DNA of 64,000 nucleotides from Gp6-AA40 sp964505975. Lineage in GTDB: Bacteria; Acidobacteriota; Vicinamibacteria; Vicinamibacterales; UBA2999. The stretch spans positions 31,296 to 95,295 of the forward strand of contig CAZDLW010000001.1 in assembly GCA_964505975.1 (NCBI GenBank). The letters run 5' to 3'. Positions within the stretch are counted from its first letter, which is position 1. The number at the start of each line of letters is the position of its first letter. The notes beneath the pieces were generated by a model. The model was not told where the DNA came from. It searched no databases and saw nothing but the letters and a program-made list of their open reading frames with translations. Below are positions 44,737 to 53,300 of the stretch, piece by piece. The translations under genes and the position numbers were made by a program.

Positions 44737-44898
44737 GCGGCCACGCCGGGACGCGACGGCGCAGCGCGAGCCTGCGCCGGCGCCGACTTTCGACCAGGCG
44801 TTGACGATGCTGTTGGAACGACGAGGCACCTGTGCGCAGTTGGTCACGGCTCCGCGTCGCGCCGGCTCGCCAGAGACCACGAAGCGTTGCGCGATCAC

Positions 44899-47088
44899 AT
44901 GAACAATCCAACACGCTCGCTTCGCGTGCGCACGTCCGCGCGTCCGCCGCTCCGGACGGTCGACGATGCGGCCCGACTGGACCTGCTCGAGCGCTGTCTC
45001 GAGCTTCGCGACGACCTCGTCCGCTGCGCGCAGGTTGGTCTGCAATGGCTCTCCGACAACCTGGGCATCACACGGGCGGTGTGTCTCGGCGTGAACGAGG
45101 AATCGAGCGCGCTCGTTGGTCTTGCCGGGCTCGGGGTGCCGTTTGGCGAAGTGGAGCGCTTTGCGTGGCCGTTGACCGACGTCCACGATCCGCTCGTGGC
45201 TGCCATGGTGCGTCGGGAGCCGACGGTGCTTCGCGCCGGGCGGGGCAACGGTCATGCGTCGCGCGCCCTCCCGCGAACATTGGTGGGGACTGGGGCGGTC
45301 GTGGCTGTACCGCTCCGCGGTGCGCACAACGCCGCCATGCGCGGAGACGCGGTGGGCCTCCTGCTGTTCCGTGGCACCGTGGCCGCTTCAGGCGATGTGG
45401 AGTGGTTCGCGTCGGTTCTCGGTCGGAAGATGGACCAGGTCCGCGACCGCGCTGGCCTCGCGAAGGAGTCGCAGCGGCTCCGGCGCGAGCGGGCCTTGTT
45501 CCTGACCATCATCAACGCCGTGCCCGACCCCGTACTGCTCACCGATACCGACGGCCGGCTCATTGTCGCCAACGCGCGTGCCGAGAAGCTGTTCGCCGCA
45601 ACCGACGAGGAGAGTGACGGGCGTCGTCGTGCCGTGGAGCTCAACAATATGCTGCTCTCGGCAGCGCTCTCGCGGTCGACGCTCGAAGCCTCCTTGGACG
45701 CACGGGAGTTGCTGCTCGTCGATCCCGGCGATGGATCGGACCTGCTGTTCGAATTGTTGAGCACGATCGTGCAGGATCCACGCGAGGGCACGGGCGTCGT
45801 GTCCGTGCTGCGAAACGTCACGGATCTCCGCCGTGCGACCGAGCAGATCGAGGAGAACTACCAGAAGCTGCGTGTCGCCGAGGCCGCCGCACGGGCCGAG
45901 CGCGATCGCCTCAACCTGATCATCGACTCGGTTGCCGATCCCATCCTCGTCACGGACCAGAGCGGCGCCACGGTCCTGATGAACGCACCCGCGGAAGAGC
46001 TGTTTGCGACACTGCCAGAGGCGGAGCGTCACTCACAGCAAGTCGTCCAGGCCAACGACGCGCACTTCTCCTCGTTCATCTCGGGTCTGCTGCTCGGCCA
46101 GACCGGTCCTGGAGAGACGCGACGCGGCGAGGTCAACCTGACGAATCCTCGAACGGGTGAACAGGTCCCCGTGGAAGCCATCTGCGGCAAGGTCCTCACG
46201 GAAGCGGGCGAGCTCACCGCGGTCGTCACGATTCTGCACGATCGGAGGGAGGCAACCGAACGCGTGCGACTGTACGAGCAGTTGAAGACCGTCTCCGACG
46301 AGCTGCAGATGCGCGTGGAGGCCGCAACGGCCGAGTTATCCACCCAGAACGAGCTCCTGCGACGCCAGGCCCTGGAGCTCGAGCAGGCGTCGCGGCTCAA
46401 GTCGCAGTTTCTCGCCAACATGTCTCACGAGTTCCGTACACCGCTGAACGCCATCCTGGGATACACGCAGATGTTGCTGCAGGGGGTCAGCGGAGGTGTG
46501 GCACCGCCGGTCCGCCGTCAGCTCCAGCGGATCGACTCCAACGGGCGTCACCTCTTGACCATCATCAACGAGATCCTGGACATTACCCGGATCGAGGCGG
46601 GCCGCATGCCGATGCAGGTCAGTGAATTCGACCTGAACGCACTCGTTCCCGAGGTCATGGCGGAGCTGGATCCGGTGATCGCCCGTTCGAGTCTCACGGT
46701 GACCACGCTGTTGGGGCCGCACCCGATGATCGTGCGGAGCGACCGGCAGAAGGTGAAGCAGATCGTCGTCAATCTCTTCAGCAATGCGCTGAAGTTCACT
46801 CCGGATGGCGAAGTCGACATTGCGATCAGCCTCGATCCCGTCGGCCGCACCGCCTCGGTGGCGGTGGCCGACACCGGGATCGGCATCGCGCCCGAGCATC
46901 ACGACAAGATCTTCGAGGACTTCCGGCAGGTCGATGACTCCCCGTCGCGTCCGTATGGCGGCGCGGGCCTCGGTCTTGCGATCTGTCGCCGGTTGGCTCT
47001 GGCCCTGGGCGGGCGGATTTCCCTGCGCAGCGCGCCAGGCGAGGGATCGACGTTCACGCTCATGATTCCCACGGACCTCTCACCATGA
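44899..47088 (+). CDS. GAF/PAS sensor histidine kinase in the gas-vesicle locus
   Basis: The ATG at 44899 is preferred to a TTG four codons upstream. The 729-residue soluble kinase has a GAF domain (about residues 30-185), two PAS domains (about 195-310, INAVPDPVLLTDTDGRLIVA; and 335-450, IDSVADPILVTDQSGATVLM), a coiled coil (MRVEAATAELSTQNELLRRQ), HisKA (FLANMSHEFRTPLNAILGYT) and HATPase_c (NLFSNALKFTPDG, ADTGIGIAPEH, GGAGLGLAICRR). It probably senses a cytosolic signal such as redox state or light through a bound cofactor. It overlaps the next receiver gene by 4 nt. The two regulatory genes lie inside the gas-vesicle locus and may control buoyancy genes. Confidence 0.93.
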   Translation: MNNPTRSLRVRTSARPPLRTVDDAARLDLLERCLELRDDLVRCAQVGLQWLSDNLGITRAVCLGVNEESSALVGLAGLGVPFGEVERFAWPLTDVHDPLVAAMVRREPTVLRAGRGNGHASRALPRTLVGTGAVVAVPLRGAHNAAMRGDAVGLLLFRGTVAASGDVEWFASVLGRKMDQVRDRAGLAKESQRLRRERALFLTIINAVPDPVLLTDTDGRLIVANARAEKLFAATDEESDGRRRAVELNNMLLSAALSRSTLEASLDARELLLVDPGDGSDLLFELLSTIVQDPREGTGVVSVLRNVTDLRRATEQIEENYQKLRVAEAAARAERDRLNLIIDSVADPILVTDQSGATVLMNAPAEELFATLPEAERHSQQVVQANDAHFSSFISGLLLGQTGPGETRRGEVNLTNPRTGEQVPVEAICGKVLTEAGELTAVVTILHDRREATERVRLYEQLKTVSDELQMRVEAATAELSTQNELLRRQALELEQASRLKSQFLANMSHEFRTPLNAILGYTQMLLQGVSGGVAPPVRRQLQRIDSNGRHLLTIINEILDITRIEAGRMPMQVSEFDLNALVPEVMAELDPVIARSSLTVTTLLGPHPMIVRSDRQKVKQIVVNLFSNALKFTPDGEVDIAISLDPVGRTASVAVADTGIGIAPEHHDKIFEDFRQVDDSPSRPYGGAGLGLAICRRLALALGGRISLRSAPGEGSTFTLMIPTDLSP

Positions 47089-47477
47089 CGGATCAGACTG
47101 CGCCGTTGATTCTCGTTGTCGACGATTACCAGGACGCCCGCGAGATGTACGCCGAGTACCTGCAGTTCTCCGGGTTCCGCGTCGCCGAGGCTCGCAACGG
47201 CAACGAAGCACTCGAGCAGGCCTTCGCGCTGCAGCCGGATCTCATCCTGATGGATTTGTCGCTGCCCGGCATGGACGGCTGGGAGGCCACACGACAGTTG
47301 AAGCGCGACGATCGCACCAGGCACACTCCGATCGTGGCCTTGACCGGTCATGCTCTGGCGGGCGCGTCGGAAGGCGCCCGAAGGGCGGGCTGCGATTCCT
47401 TCGTCACGAAGCCCTGCCTGCCGGACGATCTCGTGGTGGAGATTCGCCGGATGCTGGATGCCGTGAAGCACAGGTAG
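47085..47477 (+). CDS. Single-domain response regulator paired with the GAF/PAS kinase
   Basis: A 130-residue receiver whose ATG overlaps the kinase stop codon (ATGA). Key residues: D13-D14, phospho-acceptor D57 (LILMDLSLPGMDGWEA), T87 and K109 (SFVTKPCLPDD). No output domain is attached, so it acts through protein contact or forwards phosphate to another protein. GvpL/F follows 46 nt later on the same strand, so the kinase, the receiver and the vesicle gene probably form one transcript. Confidence 0.93.
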   Translation: MTDQTAPLILVVDDYQDAREMYAEYLQFSGFRVAEARNGNEALEQAFALQPDLILMDLSLPGMDGWEATRQLKRDDRTRHTPIVALTGHALAGASEGARRAGCDSFVTKPCLPDDLVVEIRRMLDAVKHR

Positions 47478-47523
47478 GAGCGGCGGCCCCGACCCGAACG
47501 ACGCCCAACGACACGACGCGCAC

Positions 47524-48657
47524 ATGGCCAAGGCAAAGAATCGAGCCCCGGCACGTTCTTCCAGTCGCTCACCCCAGGGCAGGCCCGCGGGTGGCTCCGG
47601 GAGGAGCGGGCGAGTTCTCCGGAATGCGTCCAAGGAACGGACGGGCTCCGCGAGCGTGAATCCACGCACCGGCGTGCGCGCGTCGGTCCCACGGCGGACC
47701 TCCGCGGCCACGGATCCCGGGCGTGTGAATCGGGGGCGCGGCACTCGCGAGGTGCGCCCGGACGGCGGTGGCACTCTCGCCCGAGAGGCCACAGCACGAG
47801 CGAGCCGCGCGCGCGAATCGTTCGTCGCGGCGAACGAGACGAGCCCGGCTGTGTCACCGGCACCGCATGGGCAGAAAGCCGAGGCCGGCGACCATGGACG
47901 CTACGTCTACTGCATCATCCGCTCGACCAGCCCGCTGAGGTTCGGCCCAATCGGCATCGATGGACAGTCGCCGGAGGTGTACACCGTCACCTACAAGGAC
48001 ATGGCCGCGGTCGTCTCCGACGTGCCCATCGCTCCACTGGACAGCACCAGGGAGCACGTGCTCGCGCACGAACGCGTGAACGAGACCGTGATGCGCGGTC
48101 ATACGGTCATCCCGATGTCCTTCGGCACGATCTTCAAGACGTCGGACGACATCGTCGAGCTCCTCCGGTCTGCCTACGAGGCGTTTGCGGACGTGCTCGA
48201 CAAGATGCGCGACAAGCTGGAGTACGGCCTCAAAGTCCTGTGGGATCGCGACGAGATCGTGCGCGCCATCGAGCAGGAGGACGAGGACATCCATCGGCTC
48301 AAGCGCGAGATCGCCTCGCAGAAGGGCTCGACGTATTTCGCGCGCATGCAGTACGGGCGGCTCATCGACACCGCGTTGCAGCATCGGTCGGAGCGGTACG
48401 TGGCCGAGTTCCTTCACCGACTGCGGAGCGTGTCCGTGGCTTCGCGGGTGAATCGCGCCATTGGCGACAAGATGATCATGAACGCCGCGTTTCTCGTGCA
48501 GCGCGATCAGGAGCGGGCGTTCGATCGGCGAATCAAGGAAATCGCGTCGGCGTTCGAGAGCCTGACGTTCAGGTATACGGGACCGTGGCCACCGTACAAC
48601 TTCGTCAATATTCGGCTCAAGCTCGAGCGGGCGGGCCCGCCCGGAAAGACGGAGTGA
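47524..48657 (+). CDS. GvpL/GvpF family gas vesicle protein with basic N-terminal extension
   Basis: A 377-residue protein. From about residue 125 it is a complete GvpL/F domain: GRYVYCIIRSTSPLRFGPIG, YKDMAAVVSDVPIAPLD, HERVNETVMRGHTVIPMSFG and TIFKTSDDIVELLRSAYEAF, a helical middle (DKMRDKLEYGLKVLWDRDEI), and the ending FRYTGPWPPYNFVNIRLKLE. GvpL/F proteins assist shell assembly. The first 120 residues are rich in Arg, Ser, Pro and Gly (SSRSPQGRPAGGSGRSGR) with no fold visible. This tail is unusual for the family and may be disordered. A later in-frame start would also give a normal GvpL/F. Confidence 0.9.
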   Translation: MAKAKNRAPARSSSRSPQGRPAGGSGRSGRVLRNASKERTGSASVNPRTGVRASVPRRTSAATDPGRVNRGRGTREVRPDGGGTLAREATARASRARESFVAANETSPAVSPAPHGQKAEAGDHGRYVYCIIRSTSPLRFGPIGIDGQSPEVYTVTYKDMAAVVSDVPIAPLDSTREHVLAHERVNETVMRGHTVIPMSFGTIFKTSDDIVELLRSAYEAFADVLDKMRDKLEYGLKVLWDRDEIVRAIEQEDEDIHRLKREIASQKGSTYFARMQYGRLIDTALQHRSERYVAEFLHRLRSVSVASRVNRAIGDKMIMNAAFLVQRDQERAFDRRIKEIASAFESLTFRYTGPWPPYNFVNIRLKLERAGPPGKTE

Positions 48658-48658
48658 C

Positions 48659-48862
48659 GTGTTCGGTCTCGACTCCTTTCTCGGCTGGGTGCTACGCACC
48701 GTGACCGCTGCGGCACAGGCCGAGCTGAACGACGACTCGGAGCTGCGCGAACGGTTGCTGGAAGCCGAGCTCCGGCGTCACGCGGGGGGGATCTCCGACA
48801 GCGACTTCACGGTCATCCCGATGTCCTTCGGCACGATCTTCAAGACGGCGGACGAGTTGTAA
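48659..48862 (+). pseudogene. Chimeric GvpG fragment fused to a GvpF/L fragment
   Basis: The frame from GTG 48659 begins as a typical GvpG (MFGLDSFLGWVLRTVTAAAQ, then ERLLEAELRRHAGGISDSDF) but the expected helical C-terminus is missing. It changes at 48809 into TVIPMSFGTIFKTADEL and stops. Bases 48809-48847 are identical over 39 bases to 48103-48141 inside the preceding GvpL/F gene, in the same frame. The final codons (ADEL) differ from that gene (SDDI), so the fragment came from a second, lost GvpF/L copy. The 67-residue product is not expected to work as either protein. Confidence 0.78.
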
Positions 48863-48891
48863 CGTGCGGGCGGGGGTCGCATGCTCGAGGG

Positions 48892-48926
48892 ACGCGGGGC
48901 CTCGGGAGTGTCCCGAGGCCCCGCGT
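48892..48926. terminator. Strong bidirectional terminator-like hairpin
   Basis: A perfect 15-bp inverted repeat, acgcggggcctcggg (48892-48906) and its complement (48912-48926), with loop agtgt, lies between the converging gas-vesicle and Yip1 genes. There is no long T-tract on either side. Confidence 0.7.
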
Positions 48927-48956
48927 GTGATCTGGACCGACGCGCGAGCGTCGTCC

Positions 48957-50204
48957 TTACCGTGCGACGCCGGAGTCCCTCAGTGACTCCAGTCTGCCGA
49001 GATCGAGGCCGGCCACGGCAGATCGCAGATCGTCCAGCTCAATCCCGTGGCCCTTGGCGCTCACCAGGAAGCGTTCACCCAGCACGATGGCGAATTCGTG
49101 TTCGCCGCCGGCCTTCGAGATCTTCTCGTGCACCAGGCGGTCGCCTACTTTCCGTGTGCGCTCGGAACTGTACTCGTCTTCCCGTTCGCCCTGGATGCCC
49201 GCCCAGCTCGCCAACCCGACGAGGCCACTGACGCCGCCGCTGTCCACGACTTCCAACGTCACGGTCCGGTTCGCCCCGTCACCGTACGTGGCCCCCGCTC
49301 GGGCGATCATCAATCCCGTAATTCCCGTCCTCTCTGCGTTCTGACTCGTTCTCGGCAATCGTGCGAACGTCTCCGGCACGAATGCGCGAATCTCGTCCAG
49401 CTGGAGTGGTTCGACTCGCCGGCCGCCGCCGAACAGCGCTCCAAGGCCTTCCATGGCTGCAGCGACCTGGCCGCCTGTATCGCCGCTTCTCTCGGCAGCC
49501 TCCATCTTCGCCGCGCTCTCCTCGATGCTGCGCGACAGTTGTCCCAGCAGCCCCACTGGACCGGTCTGGCTGGTCGCGGTCGTCGAATCGCTCCCCTCGG
49601 CGACGGTGCGCAGTGCGGCCGCGCCGATGGCTCCGGTCCCGACGATGAGTCCTCCCATGACCGTTACGATGAACGATACGACGATGGCGCAAATCACGAC
49701 GACGGCCGCGTAGAGAGGCGCTTTCTCTTCAGGACATCGCATCAGTCTCGGAAGACCGAGGTACAGGAGATACACGCCGTACAGCGCACCGAGCAGGGCG
49801 AGGACGCTCAGAGGTGGCAGGATCTGAAGGACTCCCGCGACCCAGGCCGGGGTGTACGAGTACACGGCCAGCTTCAGTGCCCGGGTGGGGTCCTTCTGGG
49901 CGTCGAAACTCGGCGCGAGGGCGTTGATGATGAGCGACAGGACGAACACGCCGACAATCGCCATGCAGACGGCAAAAATAGCGGCGGCAAGTCCAGCGAC
50001 GATCGGCACGCGGTAAGTGCCGACGAACGGCAGCGTGTAGCCGACCAGGGAACCGCCGATGAGGCCTGCGACCGCCCCCACGGCCGCAAGCGGCAGCGCG
50101 TAGCCTGTCAGCAGTCCGCCGGTGGAGGCGGGCTCGTCGGCGATGACGCCCCACTCGGTCTTCGGAGACAGGCAGATCCTCTTGACGCGTTCGATGATGT
50201 CCAT
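48957..50204 (-). CDS. Yip1 family membrane protein with extra C-terminal domain
   Basis: The ATG at 50204 (MDIIERVKRICLSPKTEWGV) has ggaggtcg just upstream; a longer frame is rejected. Residues 1-200 are a Yip1 domain with five hydrophobic segments (LLTGYALPLAAVGAVAGLIG, IVAGLAAAIFAVCMAIVGVF, AGVLQILPPLSVLALLGALY and AVVVICAIVVSFIVTVMGG). The remaining 215 residues are a soluble part with a helical stretch (LSRSIEESAAKMEAAERSGD) and a beta-rich end that reads as a sensor- or lipoprotein-like domain (RTVTLEVVDSGG, EFAIVLGERFLVSAKGHGIE). Yip1 proteins are involved in membrane trafficking in eukaryotes; the bacterial role is unknown. A hairpin terminator lies past the stop. Confidence 0.85.
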   Translation of the reverse strand: MDIIERVKRICLSPKTEWGVIADEPASTGGLLTGYALPLAAVGAVAGLIGGSLVGYTLPFVGTYRVPIVAGLAAAIFAVCMAIVGVFVLSLIINALAPSFDAQKDPTRALKLAVYSYTPAWVAGVLQILPPLSVLALLGALYGVYLLYLGLPRLMRCPEEKAPLYAAVVVICAIVVSFIVTVMGGLIVGTGAIGAAALRTVAEGSDSTTATSQTGPVGLLGQLSRSIEESAAKMEAAERSGDTGGQVAAAMEGLGALFGGGRRVEPLQLDEIRAFVPETFARLPRTSQNAERTGITGLMIARAGATYGDGANRTVTLEVVDSGGVSGLVGLASWAGIQGEREDEYSSERTRKVGDRLVHEKISKAGGEHEFAIVLGERFLVSAKGHGIELDDLRSAVAGLDLGRLESLRDSGVAR

Positions 50205-50308
50205 GGCTCGACCTCCACGACCTAGAGATTCTCGGCCGCTCGCCGCTGGCAGGACGAGGCGCGCATGGTAGCACAGCAGAGCTCGGCGCACGTATCGTCA
50301 GACGTTGC

Positions 50309-53300
50309 TCAGTCCCCGTCGAGCGTATCGTCCCGGTCCACCTCCGATGCCGCGCTATCGGGGTCCACATCGCGACTCGTGGCCCCATCGGATCCCGCGG
50401 CATCGTCTCGTCGGACCCGTTCTGGGGTCTCCTCCGGGTGTTCAGAGCTCCGATTGGCAGCCGTGGGTTCGACTCCCGGCGTGTCCTCGGGCCCTGCCAT
50501 GTCGTCACCCGCGCGCGTCGGTGTCCGATTCGCCCCTGTCTGTTTCGTGTCCATTGACGTGCCTCCATGGCCTGGCGGCAACGGGTCGACACTCGTGCCC
50601 GTGGCCGCTTCGATCTCCTGTACTCCCCGGTAACCAGTAGGGCGTATCCGTTCGGTCCGAAGCTGCAGGCCCATCGCGGTTCTTGCGAATCCGGCTTCGA
50701 CGAAGACCGGCGCCGCGGGATGTTGCGTGGCCGGATGCGCGTTGATCGCGCTGATGAGCAGGCCCCGGCGCCCTTCCTCACGCGTTGACGCGAACCGGAT
50801 GAGACAGCGCGCGAGCGCGTCGATCATGCGGGACCAGAGCGGGTTGTCGCGGGACACGAAGAGCAGCAGGTCGCGCTCGTTGCGCCGGAGATAGCCGGCT
50901 GCGAATCCGCTCACCAGGATCGCCACCGCACCCGCGATCCGTGTCGGCCCGCGCCCGGGCGTCTCCGGGCGGGCCCCCGCCGACTCACCTCGATCGTCGG
51001 TGCGGCCCCCCGACTCGGACAGGAGTTCGGGCCACGGCACAATCGAACCATAGGGGTTTGCCGGATCCGTGGCTGCAAGGGCCACGGCCGTCAGCGTGTC
51101 TGGCGCATCGCGCAGCGACCGGATCGACTCCAGGGCCCCACCCATTGCGAATTGAGCAGCGCCCAGGCCCGCGACGAAATAGCCCCGCTGGATGCGTCCA
51201 GCGTGTTCCATGGCTGTGAGCACAGGGTAGATGGCCGCGAAGCCGCCGGGGATGGCCTCGGCCAACGCCGCTTCCCGGGTCACGATGCCATATCGTCTCA
51301 GAAGCTGTCGCGCCACTGCCGCGCCCCATTCCGTGACACTTCGCCGATGGGTGATTGCGGAGTCGAGCAGGGACCAGCGTCCCGTGGCTGTCGGCGGAAC
51401 GGCCGGGCGGGCGTGCTGCGATATCCCCCGGCGGCGGCGATCGTGAGCCCGGTCGACATCCACATAGGCGCGCAGGGGGTGCAGGGTGTCGTTGGTGACC
51501 ACCCCCTGCCAGACGAGATCCCATAGGGCATCGACGGTGTCCTGGGGGAACCCGCCCCCGGTTCCGTGATGAATGGGGGCGAAGAACGACGCCCCGTGGC
51601 GCTGCAAGTAGGCGCGGACGTGGGCCGCCCGGTCTGTCATGACGGCCTCCGACTCTGGCGGGGAACCCGCCGGCCTGCCCATCGTGACTGGCGCCCTCAG
51701 TTGATCCAGGTGTTCGGCCCGGTAGAGCACAATCCGGCCATCCTTGTCGCCGAGGCGCTCGACGCCGGCCCACACCACGACTCCAGTGCCCATCAGCCCA
51801 TCGAGCATCTCGCGGCGATAGCCGTGCACGCGCGCGGGGAGGATGTCGTCCTCGAGCATCGAGGCCGGGAGTGGTGCCCCCTGGAGCTGATCGATGGCGT
51901 CGAGCAGCGCATCGATGCCCTGTCTCGCAGCGCCGATCGCGTGCCAGCTCACCAGGAACCGGCCGAGTGCGTCCGCGTCTACGGGCTCGATCTCCTCGCG
52001 CAATCGAGCCAGCGAGCGTCGTCGCAGCGTGTGGAGCACTCCTGGATCGACCCATTCCCGTTCGACGCCACGCGGGCGGAACTCACCTTCCACCAGGCGG
52101 CCTTGTTCGACGAGCCGCCGAAGAAGGGCAATCGTGGCAGCACGCTCGAACCCGTATCGAGCCGCGAGATCCCCGGCGGCGAACGGCCCATGCGATCGGG
52201 CATAGCGGAGCACGATGTCTGCCGTCGCCTCGGGAACCGGGGCGAGAAACGCCTTCGGAAGTCCCGCTGGAAGGCGCACTGCGATCGCGTCGCGGTACCT
52301 GGCCGCGTCCTCCGCGGCGAGGTACCGCTCTCCGCCGCCAATGGTCAGCCGCAGGATGCGCTGTGCGCGCTCGAGATCCGCCGCCGCGGCGCGCGTGTCG
52401 GGCAAGGCGCTGCGCGCCTCGAGCTCGGCCGGCGACAGGTCCCCAATGCGCATTAGCAGATCGTGGAGGCCGTCGGCGGATCGAACGCGGTAGCGCTCGT
52501 CGAGGTGTTGCAGCTGACGTTCGAGTGTGGCGAGGGCCTCGGGATTCAGCAGTTCCCGCAACTCGGCATCGCCAATGAGCTCACGAAGCTGGGCCTGATC
52601 GACCGACAGCGCCTGCGCACGCCGCTCGGCCAGCGGGGCATCGCCGTCATAGATGTAATTGGCGACGTAGCTGAAGAGCAGTGATGCGGCGAACGGTGAC
52701 GGCCGTTGCGCGTCGGTAGCCGCAACGTGCACGGCGCCGTCCACCACGCGTCGCAGGATGTCGACGAGTCCTCGCATGTCGAAGTGATCGTGCAGGATCT
52801 CGCGATATGTTTCGAGCAGCACCGGAAACGAACCAAAGCGAGACGCCGCGGCGAGCAGGTCGGTTGCCCGCTTGCGCTGCTGCCACAGCGGGGTGCGGAG
52901 GCCGATGCGGCGGCGTGGCAGAAGCAAGGCGCGCGCCGCGGCTTCACGGAACCGCGCCGCGAAGAGTGCCGTGGCATGGAGCTGCCGCAGGACAAGCGCT
53001 TCGACGTTGTCCGGGTCGAGAAGCAGCCAGCCGGGATCCGGTGCCGTGTCCGTGCTTGGCACGCGCACGACGAACCCATCGTCGCCCCACAGGGCTTCCA
53101 CGTCCAGGCCCGTGCGCTCCCGGATCTGTGCCGTGACCGCCATGGCCCATGGTGCGTGTACGCGGCTACCCAAGGGGGAGAGCAGACAGACGCGCCAGTC
53201 GCCGAGCTCGTCCCGGCATCGCTCGATCGCAACGGTGCGATCGTCGGGCACGGTGCCCGCGGCTGCCTGTTCGTCGAGGTAGCGCACCAGCATCTCGGCG

